Positions 17,639 to 27,257 of a DNA stretch of 64,000 nt are shown in pieces (the first letter of the stretch is position 1; each line of letters starts with the position of its first letter). Both the position numbers and the translations under genes were made by a program. The notes under the pieces are model-generated. The model ran no database searches. It saw only the letters and a list, made by a program, of their open reading frames with translations, and was not told the DNA's origin. The DNA comes from Methanomicrobiales archaeon HGW-Methanomicrobiales-1 (GTDB lineage: Archaea > Halobacteriota > Methanomicrobia > Methanomicrobiales > Methanospirillaceae), in NCBI GenBank assembly GCA_002839675.1, contig PGYM01000001.1, positions 1,095,602 to 1,159,601 of the forward strand. The letters are read 5' to 3'.

Positions 17639-18384
17639 GAGAATTCCTTTTTCAACACTTTTTTGGTGATATCTTCGTTGTTCCGGAAATACAGGTCATC
17701 ATGACCTGTCCATTTCGGGCAGTTGCGGAATACCACGGCCGGGATGCCATTGTTGCTCTCGCCCATCACAAAGTTCGCAAAGCCGGCGATCTCATCAGCC
17801 ACAGCCTCTTCCGTGATCTTGAGCACGTGGCCGAACAGATCCGTATCGCCCCGGAAATCCCGGATCGCAGTAAACCCGCTCCACCCAATCGCATTGCCGG
17901 TCTGTCCGCGACGGAAGGATCGCCCGCAGGTATCAGTAATAATTACACCTACATCTTTCCCGCAGCATGCCCGTATCTCATCCCGGGCATCCTGTGCCGA
18001 TTTCATCGGGTCCGGTGGCAGGAATATGACCATCCCGTCTTCGATATTGCTCTGGTCAACGCCGGCCCGGACTCCGATATGGCCGAATGCCAGTTCGGAA
18101 AGGATGAACGGGTGCTCCATGATAATATCGGTCGATGCATCCAGCACAGCCTGGACAAAACGGGGATCTTCCCCATTCCGTTTTCCCAGCCGCTCAGCCC
18201 GTTCCGTGGGTATGATGGCCGAGAGTTTTTTGGTATATCCTTTTGCCTTTGAATAGATAGTCGACGCGATGCACAGGATATCGCCGTCCTGCAGGGGGAC
18301 GCGTTCGCAGATCATCCGGGAAATGTCATCACCCGCATGGATGAGGGGAAGTCCCTGCACGCCCATGACCTGAATATTTTCCAT
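17632..18384 (-). CDS. cofE: Coenzyme F420:L-glutamate ligase
   Basis: Adds glutamates to F420-0 with GTP to give F420-2 and higher forms; F420 is the central hydride carrier of methanogenesis. The 250-residue protein has the N-terminal QGLPLIHAGDDI segment, the IASTIYSKAKG strand, the metal-binding ITDTCGRSFRRGQTGNAIGWSG motif (about residues 150-171) and the C-terminal FRNCPKWTGHDDLYFR. Length is normal for archaeal CofE. It is expressed toward secG, and the two 3' ends overlap by 7 bases. Confidence 0.95.
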   Translation of the reverse strand: MENIQVMGVQGLPLIHAGDDISRMICERVPLQDGDILCIASTIYSKAKGYTKKLSAIIPTERAERLGKRNGEDPRFVQAVLDASTDIIMEHPFILSELAFGHIGVRAGVDQSNIEDGMVIFLPPDPMKSAQDARDEIRACCGKDVGVIITDTCGRSFRRGQTGNAIGWSGFTAIRDFRGDTDLFGHVLKITEEAVADEIAGFANFVMGESNNGIPAVVFRNCPKWTGHDDLYFRNNEDITKKVLKKEFSQ

Positions 18385-18566
18385 AGTACCAGCTCTATGG
18401 GATGAACTGACGATATAGGAGTTTCGTTTTGTGTACCGGGATTTTCATTTTCCCAAATACTCCGGCATGACTACCCTCACCGGAACAGTAAAAGACAACG
18501 ATAGTGGGCCGGATAAAAAAATCTCCGATATATTTTTATCAGGATAAAGCACATGACGTCTTTACC

Positions 18567-18851
18567 ATGTACCTTGTCATCCGCTGCCCGTCCTGCAGTA
18601 CCTTTACGTACGTGGACCATTTCCAGAAATGGAAACTCTGCCCCCAGTGCGGACATGCGCATGAAGTAGTAAAGACCCCCGCGTACCTCGAGGTACACGA
18701 TTTCCACGAGGCCGAACACATTGTAAAGCAGATGCAAAAGCACCTGCATGCAACCAAGAAAAAAGATTTTTCCCCGGAAGAAACCGACGAGCTCCGCCAC
18801 CATTACACGGAGGCGCTGCGCAAGCGGGTCAAAGGGCATCACACACACTAG
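18567..18851 (+). CDS. DUF1922-like zinc-ribbon protein
   Basis: A small protein with a rubredoxin-like zinc ribbon: CPSC and CPQC (residues about 8-11 and 26-29), followed by a helical tail FHEAEHIVKQMQKHL and a basic end KGHHTH. The N-terminal layout MYLVIRCPSC matches the DUF1922 family of methanogens. The frame is open from 18504, but the ATG at 18567 (94 residues) fits the family start, and a TATA box (ATATATTTTTATC at 18528-18540) lies about 30 bases before it. Function is unknown; nucleic-acid or protein binding is plausible for such a ribbon. Confidence 0.75.
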   Translation: MYLVIRCPSCSTFTYVDHFQKWKLCPQCGHAHEVVKTPAYLEVHDFHEAEHIVKQMQKHLHATKKKDFSPEETDELRHHYTEALRKRVKGHHTH

Positions 18852-18862
18852 CGGACAACTCC

Positions 18863-18873
18863 TTTTTTTTTTT
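18863..18873 (+). terminator. Poly-T terminator after the DUF1922 gene
   Basis: A run of 11 T follows the stop codon by about 11 bases on the plus strand. Such T-runs are the usual signal for archaeal RNA polymerase termination. The minus-strand MFS gene ends 40 bases further on. Confidence 0.6.
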
Positions 18874-18914
18874 AATCCAGCGGAAAGCCAAATTTTATGG
18901 AATTGGTGGGGTAA

Positions 18915-20288
18915 TCACTCGTGGATCGTTCCCCGGACAAAGGAAGTCCCCACACCAATGACACACAGACCGGTGAAGACCAAAAATGAAACGGTCACGC
19001 TGGTCATAAGTGCCGGAAAAACCGCTGGCGTAATCGTGACCGTTCCGATAAATACCGAAAAACTGAACATGGCAATGGCCATTGAAAGCACCTGCCCGAG
19101 CGAGCGCATGGTGGCATTCATGCCGGATGCAATGCCGAGATAGCGCTTGTCGACCGAACTCATGATCGCGTTCGTGTTGGGCGAGGAGAAGAGCGCATAC
19201 CCGAACCCGAGCACCATCAGGGCTATCACGATGGCATAGAGCGGCGTTGACGGGGTCAAAAAAATAAAAAACGAGAGCCCGATGGTCGTGATTGCCATGC
19301 CGGCCGTAGCAACAATACGGGGCTCGATCCGGTCGGACAATCTTCCGGCAACGGGTGAGAAGAGGGTCTGGATCACCGGCTGGGCAATAAGGATGAAACC
19401 GGCATATTCTGCGGAGAACCCCTGGATGAATTGGAGGTATAATGAGAGGAGAACGGCTACGGCAAAGGTGGCCCCGTAGTTGATCATGGCAGCGATATTG
19501 GAAAAGACAAAGGTCCGGTTGCCGGAGAATATCTTCAGATTGAAGAGAGGGGTTGTGCACCGCCGCTCCCACCAGACAAAAAAACCAGCAGCACATACCG
19601 CGGCAAACAGCCATGCCAGCCCTCCAGGATCCGGCAGCAGGAGCATGCCGAAGATCCCGGAAAAGAGCATAATTCCGTACACCAGTGCACCGGTCAGATC
19701 AAACCGTTCGCCCGCCGCGTCAGCCCACTCGTGTTTCACGCCCTGCAGGGTCAAGGCAATGGTAATCAGGCCAAGGGGGATGTTGATGAGAAAAATTGCC
19801 GGCCAGCCGAAGCGTTCCGTAAGAATGCCGCCAAGGAACGGGCCGATGGAGAGACCGGCATAGACCGTTGCGATGGTAATGCCCAGCGCCCATCCCCGCT
19901 CGCCCGGGCCATAGACCTGCGTCACAATGGCCACCGATGTGGCAAAGATCATGGCCCCGCCGATTCCCTGGATGAACCGGGCGGCGATCAGGATGCCGGC
20001 CGTAGGGGCAAGCGCTGATGCAAGCGAGGCTATTGAGAAGATCAGGACACCGGCAAGGAAGATCTTCTTGCGGCCGTAAATATCAGCAAACCGGCCGAAC
20101 GGGACGATAAAGAGAGCCGCCGAAACAATATACGCCGATGTAATCCACCCGAGCGTGACAGCATCTGCCGAAAACTGGGTGGCCATTGCCGGGAGTGCAA
20201 CGGTGATGGACGAGCCGGTATACGGGACAAGAAATGATGCAAGTGATGCAACAAGAAGAATAATCTTTTTTTCCCGTTCATCAACCAT
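18915..20288 (-). CDS. MFS exporter, DHA2-type, about 14 helices
   Basis: A 457-residue permease of the drug:H+ antiporter-2 type. The start has the characteristic GSSITVALPAMATQF and WITSAYIVSAALF segments, followed by the loop GRFADIYGRKKIFLAG and a second-half loop GRLSDRIEPRIVA. About 14 hydrophobic segments are visible. It is likely to export a hydrophobic or cationic toxic compound. It diverges from the HI0933-type flavoprotein gene across about 140 bases. No regulator is adjacent. Confidence 0.88.
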   Translation of the reverse strand: MVDEREKKIILLVASLASFLVPYTGSSITVALPAMATQFSADAVTLGWITSAYIVSAALFIVPFGRFADIYGRKKIFLAGVLIFSIASLASALAPTAGILIAARFIQGIGGAMIFATSVAIVTQVYGPGERGWALGITIATVYAGLSIGPFLGGILTERFGWPAIFLINIPLGLITIALTLQGVKHEWADAAGERFDLTGALVYGIMLFSGIFGMLLLPDPGGLAWLFAAVCAAGFFVWWERRCTTPLFNLKIFSGNRTFVFSNIAAMINYGATFAVAVLLSLYLQFIQGFSAEYAGFILIAQPVIQTLFSPVAGRLSDRIEPRIVATAGMAITTIGLSFFIFLTPSTPLYAIVIALMVLGFGYALFSSPNTNAIMSSVDKRYLGIASGMNATMRSLGQVLSMAIAMFSFSVFIGTVTITPAVFPALMTSVTVSFLVFTGLCVIGVGTSFVRGTIHE

Positions 20289-20427
20289 GAGTACCAGCTT
20301 TTTGTGCTTGAAGGGATTAAGGATATTGAAATCCCCGGAATTGAGGGGTATCAGGTTTTTCCCCAGACTCGCGGGGCCTGCAATGCTTCAAGAGGTACGC
20401 GGGCGGCACTACTATGGAGGATGTGTG

Positions 20428-21681
20428 ATGGAGCAATACGATATTACCATAATCGGTGCGGGACCTGCAGGACTTTCCTGCGCAATTCACGTAGGCGCAC
20501 CCGGCATCCGGGTACTTGTTCTGGAAAAGATGGATGAACCAGGGAAAAAACTCCTGCTCGCGGGAACCGGCCAATGCAATATCACCCATGCCGGCGAGAT
20601 GCGGGATTTCCTTTCCCGCTATGGCGACCATGGCAAATGGTTAAAACCGGCACTTTTCTCGTTTACCAACAAAGCCCTCCTCGCATTTTTTGAAGAGCGC
20701 GGGCTTCCCATGATCGCAGAAGAGAATGGCAAGGTGTTCCCCCAAACCCGGCAGTCGGCTGATGTACTGGCAGTCCTTCTTGAGGAATGCAAAACAAGGG
20801 GTGTCGAAATCCGGTGCAGCGAACCGGTTACCGGCATCACCCCCGATGCGGAAGGTTTTCAGATCGCCACTGCTCCCGCCACGTACCGCTCCACCTTTGT
20901 CGTGATCACGACCGGGGGTGCTTCCTACCCAAAGACCGGCTCAACCGGCGACGGGTTCAAGTTCGCTGCAGCGCTGGGACAACCGGTCACAGAAACTGCA
21001 CCTGCCCTCACCCCGCTCCTGATCCGGAATTTCCCGTTTGCCGCACTGGCCGGCATCTCGTTTGAACAGATGCCGTTTACGGTCTGGCGGGCCGGGAAGA
21101 AAGTCGGGGACTACAAGGGAGATGTCCTCTTTACGCACCTTGGCGTATCCGGCCCCTGCATTCTCGATGCATCACGGCACATCCAGCCGGATGATATCAT
21201 CAGGCTCTCGTTTGCAGGAGCCGTGAAGCGCGAGGAGTTTACCGCTGATCTCTCCCGGCGCGTGCAGGAGAACCGGACCTGGAATGTCAGCACGATCCTT
21301 GCTGCGTACCCGATCCCGGAACGACTCAACCGGAAACTCCTGAAACTCTCGGATATCCCGGACGATCTCAAGTGCAATCATTTCTCCGCAGAACAGCGAA
21401 CGCGGCTGGTAACAAACTGCACAGAGTTCCCGTTAACCGTCACCGCACCGGGCGGTTACGCGGTTGCCATGGCAACCCGGGGTGGTGTGGCACTCGATGG
21501 TGTGGACATGAAAACCATGGAATCGAAGCTGGTTCCCAACCTGTATTTTGCCGGGGAAGTGCTGGATATCGATGGCGATACCGGAGGCTATAACCTGCAG
21601 GCCGCGTTTTCGACCGGTTACCTTGCGGCGCAGGGAATCAGGAAGCGAAGGGAAGAGAAGAGCCAGCTGCCGGGAGAATGA
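20428..21681 (+). CDS. HI0933/YhiN-type flavoprotein (NAD(P)/FAD-dependent oxidoreductase)
   Basis: A 417-residue FAD protein. The N-terminus has the dinucleotide fold ITIIGAGPAGLSCAIHV and the family signature KKLLLAGTGQCNIT at about residues 41-54; VITTGGASYPKTGSTGDG and the C-terminal LYFAGEVLDIDGDTGGYNLQAAFSTGY complete FAD binding. The frame extends upstream to 20155, inside the divergent MFS gene, but the ATG at 20428 has a strong GGAGG at 20417-20421 and begins just before the FAD fold. Reaction is unknown; related bacterial proteins reduce unsaturated substrates. Confidence 0.9.
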   Translation: MEQYDITIIGAGPAGLSCAIHVGAPGIRVLVLEKMDEPGKKLLLAGTGQCNITHAGEMRDFLSRYGDHGKWLKPALFSFTNKALLAFFEERGLPMIAEENGKVFPQTRQSADVLAVLLEECKTRGVEIRCSEPVTGITPDAEGFQIATAPATYRSTFVVITTGGASYPKTGSTGDGFKFAAALGQPVTETAPALTPLLIRNFPFAALAGISFEQMPFTVWRAGKKVGDYKGDVLFTHLGVSGPCILDASRHIQPDDIIRLSFAGAVKREEFTADLSRRVQENRTWNVSTILAAYPIPERLNRKLLKLSDIPDDLKCNHFSAEQRTRLVTNCTEFPLTVTAPGGYAVAMATRGGVALDGVDMKTMESKLVPNLYFAGEVLDIDGDTGGYNLQAAFSTGYLAAQGIRKRREEKSQLPGE

Positions 21682-21711
21682 TCCCGATCCCAAAAAAATA
21701 CCTGAAAAAAT

Positions 21712-22158
21712 TTATTCCTGTTTCTTTGTTACCACATACGTCAGTGAACCCGCTTTTTTTATGAGGTAATATCCTGCACCAAGACCAACCACAATCACAC
21801 CGATCCCTATCAGCTCGAACGCGAATGCATAGGAATCTCCCGGCGCCGGATTCAGGAGAATCACTTTTCTCGCCATGGCAATGATGGCCAGCAGGATAAT
21901 AATCTCAACATGGATGGTATTCTCGATGAAATATGCCTTGATGGTGTCTAACAGTTCGACACCGATCAGCACCAGCAGGAACCCGCCGAGCACCAGGATC
22001 ATCTCGGTGGGGTCTATAAGATAGGGAGTGTCAAGGTCAGTGAGAGCGCCAATTAATTTGACCGCAAGCTCAAAAATAGCCGCAACGAGCACGACCATCA
22101 GCATAACCATGAGTATCGCATAAACACTTTTTTCGAATTTATTGACAATCTCAATCAT
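21712..22158 (-). CDS. PsiE-family membrane protein
   Basis: A 148-residue integral membrane protein with four hydrophobic segments, about residues 12-38, 51-70, 83-100 and 112-135. It has the PsiE-family features EKSVYAILMVMLMVVLVAA near the start and the polar ENTIHVEIIILLAIIAMARKVI motif in the middle. PsiE is named from phosphate-starvation induction in E. coli; its activity is not known. It lies 6 bases downstream of cobA, so it is probably read with the hemB-hemL-hemC-cobA operon, with no evident functional link. Confidence 0.8.
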   Translation of the reverse strand: MIEIVNKFEKSVYAILMVMLMVVLVAAIFELAVKLIGALTDLDTPYLIDPTEMILVLGGFLLVLIGVELLDTIKAYFIENTIHVEIIILLAIIAMARKVILLNPAPGDSYAFAFELIGIGVIVVGLGAGYYLIKKAGSLTYVVTKKQE

Positions 22159-22164
22159 AGGGGA

Positions 22165-22923
22165 TCACCCTTCCACGGGAATAAGATCCGGGTTTGCCGG
22201 ATTATATAACTTCACCACATCACCAATCACGATAACCGCCGGAGGTTTTACACCCGCATTTTTTGCCGCGTCGGCGATGGTTGCCAGCGATCCGGTCGTC
22301 ACCCGCCGGTCCTTTCTCAGGCCGCGTTCGATGATTGCAACGGGCGTATCTTTCGACTTGCCATTCTGGATGAGCACGGCAGCAATCTTGCCAAGGTTCG
22401 CCACACCCATGAGAATTACGATCGTGCCCCGGCTTTGGGCGAGAAGTTTCCAGTCAAGGGCCGGTTCGGCCTTGGTCGGGTCCTCGTTGCCGGTCAGGAT
22501 GGTGACCTGCGAGGCGTATTTCCGGTGCGTGAGCGGGATTCCCACGGACGCGGGAACCGCAAGGGCACTGGAGATCCCCGGGACCATCTCGACTGCGATA
22601 CCGGCATCGCGGACGGTCTCGAGTTCTTCACCACCCCGACCGAACAGGAACGGGTCGCCGCCTTTGAGCCGGACAACCGTCTTTCCCGCTTTTGCCCGGT
22701 CCACGACAAGGGCCTCGATCTCGTCCTGCTCCAGCGTATGTTTACCGCCATACTTTCCGCAGTCGATCTTCTCGGCACGGGCGGGGAGCGAGGCAAGGAT
22801 CTCCTCACCGGGGAGCTGGTCGAAGAGCACAACATCCGCTGCATCGATCACAGCCCGGCCCCGCTGCGTGAGCAGGCCTTCGCTACCGGGGCCGGAGCCC
22901 ACCAGATACACTTTACCGTTCAT
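22165..22923 (-). CDS. cobA: Uroporphyrinogen-III C-methyltransferase (SUMT)
   Basis: Uses two SAM to convert uroporphyrinogen III to precorrin-2, the entry to siroheme, cobamides and F430. The 252-residue protein has VYLVGSGPGSEGLLT (5-19), VVRLKGGDPFLFGRGGEE (about 82-99) and MVPGISSALAVPASVGIPLTHR (about 112-133), all diagnostic of SUMT. There is no fused uroporphyrinogen-III synthase or CysG part. The start overlaps hemC by 4 bases. Confidence 0.95.
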   Translation of the reverse strand: MNGKVYLVGSGPGSEGLLTQRGRAVIDAADVVLFDQLPGEEILASLPARAEKIDCGKYGGKHTLEQDEIEALVVDRAKAGKTVVRLKGGDPFLFGRGGEELETVRDAGIAVEMVPGISSALAVPASVGIPLTHRKYASQVTILTGNEDPTKAEPALDWKLLAQSRGTIVILMGVANLGKIAAVLIQNGKSKDTPVAIIERGLRKDRRVTTGSLATIADAAKNAGVKPPAVIVIGDVVKLYNPANPDLIPVEG

Positions 22924-23816
22924 GGATATACCTCGTTGCTGATCCCCAGTTCCCTGCAGGCATCTTCGATCAGATCCTGTGCTTTGCCTTTGAGCAGCCG
23001 GCCCTGTTCCCGGGCCTGTTCGATGGAGGTCACATCCGTCTCGATCCGTTCCGTCCTTGTCCCATCCAGCGAGAGCACTTCAGCGATGAGGTGGCCGGCC
23101 CGGCAATAGATCCCGAGTGGTGTATAACATCCCCCGCCCAGCTGTTCCATCACCGCCCGTTCGATCAGCACATCGGTGCGGGTCTGGGGGTGATCGAGAG
23201 CGGAGAGCACTTCCATGAGCGAGGGATCAGCCCGGCTCACAACTGCAATCGTGCCCTGGTTAGGAGATGGGACGAATTTTTCCGGGGGGAACCGTTCTCC
23301 GGGTAACCGGATACCGAGCCGGGTCAGCCCTGCCTCGGCAAGGATGATCGCATCATATTCTCTTTCGTTCAGCTTCCGGATACGGGTATCGACATTGCCC
23401 CGGAGATCTTTTACCGTAAGATCCGGGTCGTGCCGGAGCAGCTGGGCACGCCTCCGGGTGCTCGAGGTCCCGATAATTTTTACCTTTCCCAGCGGGCCAT
23501 TGTGGGCAATATAATCCGCAGGGGAATCGCGCTTGAGCACGGCGGCTGTGAAGAGACCGTGGGGACGGTACGCGGGAATATCTTTCATGCTGTGCACTGC
23601 ACAGTCAATTTCATTGGCCAGGATTGCATCGTCCAGTGCCCGGACAAAGACGCCCTGCCCGCCGATCGCATGCAGGGGAACCTGCGTGGTGGTGTCTCCC
23701 TGCGTGTTGATGATGATCTTCTCGGAGGGGATATCAAGCGCAGAGAGTTTTTTCATGACCGTCTCGGTCTGGGCAAGGGCCAGCTTGCTGCCCCGGGTCC
23801 CGATTCTTATCGACAT
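22920..23816 (-). CDS. hemC: Hydroxymethylbilane synthase (porphobilinogen deaminase)
   Basis: Polymerises four porphobilinogens to hydroxymethylbilane. The 298-residue protein starts [13 protein letters not shown], has the cofactor-binding catalytic Asp region [11 protein letters not shown] near residue 80, the arginine-rich [12 protein letters not shown], and the dipyrromethane cofactor Cys in the GGGCYTPLG loop near residue 238. Length is standard. It overlaps hemL by 10 bases upstream and cobA by 4 bases downstream. Confidence 0.96.
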   Translation of the reverse strand: MSIRIGTRGSKLALAQTETVMKKLSALDIPSEKIIINTQGDTTTQVPLHAIGGQGVFVRALDDAILANEIDCAVHSMKDIPAYRPHGLFTAAVLKRDSPADYIAHNGPLGKVKIIGTSSTRRRAQLLRHDPDLTVKDLRGNVDTRIRKLNEREYDAIILAEAGLTRLGIRLPGERFPPEKFVPSPNQGTIAVVSRADPSLMEVLSALDHPQTRTDVLIERAVMEQLGGGCYTPLGIYCRAGHLIAEVLSLDGTRTERIETDVTSIEQAREQGRLLKGKAQDLIEDACRELGISNEVYP

Positions 23817-25066
23817 TGTGTGTACGCCTGTGAGAGAGTGGTGAGGTCCTGATCGCTGTGCGCTGTGGAAATGAAGTTGGTCTCAAACTGGGAGGGTGGG
23901 AGGAAGATGCCGGCCTCCAGCATCCGTTTCCAGAACCTGCCGAAGGCATCGGTATTGCATTCCTTGACCTCGCGGTAATTTTTCGGGGGTGTGCTGCGGA
24001 AGAAATACTTGAACATCGAGCCGAGCCGGACGAACGAGCCCTTGTTGTCACTCCCCAGCGATTCTTCGAGCACACGCGTCTTTGCATCCAGCTCTTCGTA
24101 GAGCAGGTGATTGTCGTGGAGGTACCTGAGCGTGGCGATGCCGGCCGCAAGCGAGAGCGGGTTTCCGGAAAACGTACCGGCCTGGTACACCGGGCCCTGC
24201 GGGGCAATGAGCTGCAGGATATCCTTTCGCCCGCCAAATGCCCCGATGGGAAGCCCGCCTCCGATGATTTTTCCGAGCGTGGTGAGATCCGGTTTGACAC
24301 CATACATCACCTGCGCCCCGCCAATGCCGAGCCGGTAGCCCGTGATCACCTCATCAAAGATCAGGAGCACATCGTGCGCTTTGGTGATCTCCCGTACATC
24401 CCTGAGATAATTTTTTTCAGGAAGGATCGGCCCGATGTTGCCTTGCACGGGTTCGATGATGAGAGCCGCGACATCACTCTGATTCTTGAGCAGTGCCTCA
24501 AGCGCTTCGGGATCATTGAAGGGCACCTGCCGGGTATGCTTCACGAGATCGGCGAGCACACCGGCAGAATCCGGGACGCCCATTGTGGTTGCGCCCGACC
24601 CGGCCTTGACGAGCACCGCATCATGGGCGCCATGGAACCCGCCCTCGATCTTAACGATATCTTTCTTGCCGGTGAACCCGCGTGCGAGCCGGATGGCAGC
24701 CATCGTAGCTTCAGAACCGCTCGATACGAACCGGACCATGTCCATGCCCGGGTGATCGCCCGTGATCATCTTCGCAAACTCGGGTTCGAGCGGTGAGGGG
24801 GTACCGTACAGCCACCCGAAGTCCAGCTGGGCTTCCACAGCCTGCCGGACCTGCGGGGCCGCATGACCAAGAAGGAGCGGACCGTACGCCATGCAGCAGT
24901 CGAGCAGGGTATTCCCGTCAACGGTGGTCAGGTACGAGCCGCTCGCACTGGCGGTATAAAACGGGTACGGCTTTATCGCCCGTACCGGGCTGCTGACGCC
25001 GCCGGGCATCAGGGTCTTTGCGATAGCGAACAATTCGCTGCTGGTACTGCTGTTACTGTTTTTCAT
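23807..25066 (-). CDS. hemL: Glutamate-1-semialdehyde 2,1-aminomutase
   Basis: PLP enzyme giving 5-aminolevulinate from glutamate-1-semialdehyde. Seen are GGVSSPVRA near the start, [31 protein letters not shown] and the PLP-lysine motif [18 protein letters not shown], then [15 protein letters not shown]. The frame is open to an ATG at 25123, but the ATG at 25066 (MKNSNSS, 419 residues) matches the family and has GGTGG just upstream. It overlaps the end of hemB by 14 bases and the start of hemC by 10 bases. Confidence 0.94.
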   Translation of the reverse strand: MKNSNSSTSSELFAIAKTLMPGGVSSPVRAIKPYPFYTASASGSYLTTVDGNTLLDCCMAYGPLLLGHAAPQVRQAVEAQLDFGWLYGTPSPLEPEFAKMITGDHPGMDMVRFVSSGSEATMAAIRLARGFTGKKDIVKIEGGFHGAHDAVLVKAGSGATTMGVPDSAGVLADLVKHTRQVPFNDPEALEALLKNQSDVAALIIEPVQGNIGPILPEKNYLRDVREITKAHDVLLIFDEVITGYRLGIGGAQVMYGVKPDLTTLGKIIGGGLPIGAFGGRKDILQLIAPQGPVYQAGTFSGNPLSLAAGIATLRYLHDNHLLYEELDAKTRVLEESLGSDNKGSFVRLGSMFKYFFRSTPPKNYREVKECNTDAFGRFWKRMLEAGIFLPPSQFETNFISTAHSDQDLTTLSQAYTQCR

Positions 25067-26036
25067 CAAGCCACCCGGCAACATCTGCCGCAAAATAGGT
25101 AATAATGAGGTCGGCTCCCGCACGCTTGATGCAGATCAGGCTCTCGATCACCGTCTCTTTCTCCTTTAACCATCCGCGCTCGGCGGCACTCTTGATCATC
25201 GAATATTCGCCGCTGACCTGGTAGGCGGCCACCGGCAGGCCAAGTTCGGCAACCCCGGCAAGGATGTCGAGGTAGAATCCCGCCGGTTTTACCATGAGGA
25301 TGTCGGCACCCTCGTCCGCATCCATCTGCGATTCAAGGATCGCTTCCCGGCCATTGCCACAGTGGATCTGGTAGGTAGACCGGTCGCCAAACGAGAACCC
25401 GGAGCCGGCCGCTTCCCGGAACGGGCCATAGAGTGCGGAGGCAAACTTTGTGGAGTAGGACATGATCAGCACATCCTCAAACCCTGCATCGTCCAGCGCG
25501 GCACGCAACGACCCGACCATCCCGTCAAGCATGCAGGACGGGGCTATGATATCTGCCCCGCTCTCGGCATGGCTGCACGCGATCCGGTTCATCAGTTCGA
25601 GCGAGGGATCGTTGAGCAGGTCAGGGCCATTCCGTCCTTCCCCGACAATCCCGCAATGGCCGTGATCGGTATATTCGCAGGCACAGACATCGGTGATGAC
25701 AACCATGCCCGGCACAGCAGATTTAATCCTGCGGACGGCCTGCTGCACGACACCGTTGGCGTCATGAGCCGAGCAGGCTTCCGGATCTTTTACTTTGGGA
25801 ATGCCAAAGAGCAGCACGGCACGTATCCCGCGTTTCCAGAGATCTGCAGCAACCGCTGCAATCCCGTCAATGGGATAGTTGAACTGGCCGGGCATCGAAT
25901 CGATGGGGCGGGGGGAACTGATCGTCTCGTTCACAAAAAGAGGAGCGATCAGATCGTCTTTTGTTATACAGCACTCACGCAGGAGTGGCTGGATATGCCG
26001 GGTACGTGTTCTTCTCATCCGTCGCTGGGGAAACAT
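25053..26036 (-). CDS. hemB: Porphobilinogen synthase (delta-aminolevulinate dehydratase)
   Basis: Condenses two 5-aminolevulinates to porphobilinogen. The 327-residue protein has the zinc-ligand-type Cys cluster [15 protein letters not shown] (about residues 116-130), the first catalytic Lys in [18 protein letters not shown], the [12 protein letters not shown] segment and the second catalytic Lys in [13 protein letters not shown] near residue 246. The Cys-rich loop indicates the zinc type. It is first in hemB-hemL-hemC-cobA; ACCATAAATACC near 26087-26098 on the minus strand is a possible TATA box. Confidence 0.96.
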   Translation of the reverse strand: MFPQRRMRRTRTRHIQPLLRECCITKDDLIAPLFVNETISSPRPIDSMPGQFNYPIDGIAAVAADLWKRGIRAVLLFGIPKVKDPEACSAHDANGVVQQAVRRIKSAVPGMVVITDVCACEYTDHGHCGIVGEGRNGPDLLNDPSLELMNRIACSHAESGADIIAPSCMLDGMVGSLRAALDDAGFEDVLIMSYSTKFASALYGPFREAAGSGFSFGDRSTYQIHCGNGREAILESQMDADEGADILMVKPAGFYLDILAGVAELGLPVAAYQVSGEYSMIKSAAERGWLKEKETVIESLICIKRAGADLIITYFAADVAGWLDEKQ

Positions 26037-26112
26037 ACTGGAAACAGGCCTCCTGCTATTCTGATGACTACAGTTTTAAGAACAATGGTATTTATGGTTA
26101 CTTTATTCCCCG

Positions 26113-26841
26113 TCATGCACCGCCGGTCTCTAAGGGGTGGCTCTTTAAGGAGCAGGCAAGCCGGAGCGCACTGTTGACCATGTTGTGCAGGTCTTCCTGC
26201 GTGTACTTGTTGTTCTCAATAAGGCCCCAGTCCTTGGTGGTGTCCTCGTCATTCTCTCCCACCCAGGACGCGATGGCAACTTCTGGCGTGTGAAAACCCA
26301 GCCAAGAAACAAAATTTAAGAGATTGCCGGCCACATGCTGGATCCCGTCCACATGCCCGATGATGATGAGAGCAGCAACCTTGTTTGAGATCATGCGGTT
26401 GCCAAACCACGTGAACTGGTTCTCGATAGTGTTCATCCGCTCAATAAATTTCTGGATCAGGGCCGAATGGTTGTTCCACCGGATGGGGGTTGCAAGGATC
26501 ATTATGTCGCACGCAAGCACGGCATCGTAGACGGTCTGCATCTGGTCATCGTCGTACTTCAGCGAGCTCTGGCAGGGATAGGTACAGTAATCCGGGTTCT
26601 CGGAATAGTTTCCCTCACAGTCATGGATAACGAGATCCTTGAGCCGCAGGAACTGCGTCTGGCACCCATACCCGGTATACAGGTCAAGAGCCCGGAGCAG
26701 GAGACGTTCCGATTTGCTCATCCCCGGCTTCTGCCGGCTCGAACCGGAAATTCCGAGGACATTGATCTGCCGACAGGTGTTCCGGTCCGGGACCGGGATG
26801 ATGTTGAGGCCTAACTTCCTTCCGACCAGTGACGCAGGCAT
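26113..26841 (-). CDS. Flavodoxin-fold NADPH-dependent FMN reductase family protein
   Basis: A 242-residue protein with the flavodoxin-like FMN phosphate loop VLGISGSSRQKPGMSK near residue 28 and the later ILATPIRWNNHSALIQKFIERM segment, the usual second FMN loop. A Cys-containing stretch (IHDCEGNYSENPDYCTYPC, about 72-90) resembles the cluster region of archaeal iron-sulfur flavoproteins, but the spacing is different, so a cluster cannot be claimed. Likely role is electron transfer or quinone/oxygen detoxification. It lies downstream of nothing on its strand and 76 bases before hemB's upstream region. Confidence 0.8.
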   Translation of the reverse strand: MPASLVGRKLGLNIIPVPDRNTCRQINVLGISGSSRQKPGMSKSERLLLRALDLYTGYGCQTQFLRLKDLVIHDCEGNYSENPDYCTYPCQSSLKYDDDQMQTVYDAVLACDIMILATPIRWNNHSALIQKFIERMNTIENQFTWFGNRMISNKVAALIIIGHVDGIQHVAGNLLNFVSWLGFHTPEVAIASWVGENDEDTTKDWGLIENNKYTQEDLHNMVNSALRLACSLKSHPLETGGA

Positions 26842-26939
26842 GAATTAATAATCCTTGGTCCTGATTATCTACTTATGGGTCTGTTCCGCAGGACCCCGGA
26901 TGCGGGAACCTGCGGATCAATGGACGGGGGATGCCTGCG

Positions 26940-27182
26940 ATGAACGAGAATCTGAAAAATATTGTTGAGGATAACAAAAAGAAGTGTATCTGCGAACCAT
27001 GTCCTTCCTACACCGAGTGCATGCGGGCGGGCAATGAACTGCTGTTCTGCGTAACAGGAAAAAGCGCTGACTGCAAATTTGAGAAGCAGGGGTGCCTTTG
27101 CCCGACCTGCCCGGTAACTGCCATCCTTGGCCTGAAAAAGGCTTATTATTGTATCAAAGGATCCGAGGCGGAACAGAAATAA
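26940..27182 (+). CDS. DUF2769-type cysteine-rich small protein
   Basis: About 80 residues with eight cysteines in two similar blocks: CICEPCPSYTEC then FCVTGKSADC, and CLCPTCPVTAILGL then YYCIKG. This is the DUF2769 layout of methanogens. Metal or iron-sulfur binding is likely from the Cys pattern but unproven. Two in-frame ATGs exist, at 26931 and 26940; GGGGGA at 26925-26930 is better spaced for the one at 26940. Confidence 0.8.
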   Translation: MNENLKNIVEDNKKKCICEPCPSYTECMRAGNELLFCVTGKSADCKFEKQGCLCPTCPVTAILGLKKAYYCIKGSEAEQK

Positions 27183-27257
27183 TGAAGTCTGGCGGTACAG
27201 CTGGGCCGCAATCACAGATCACCCTGTTTTTTATGCAGGTCTGAGATAATCATAAGA

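Noticed and set aside
20155-20427. N-terminal extension of the HI0933-type flavoprotein
   Set aside because: It lies in the divergent MFS gene, and the ATG at 20428 with GGAGG matches the FAD fold.
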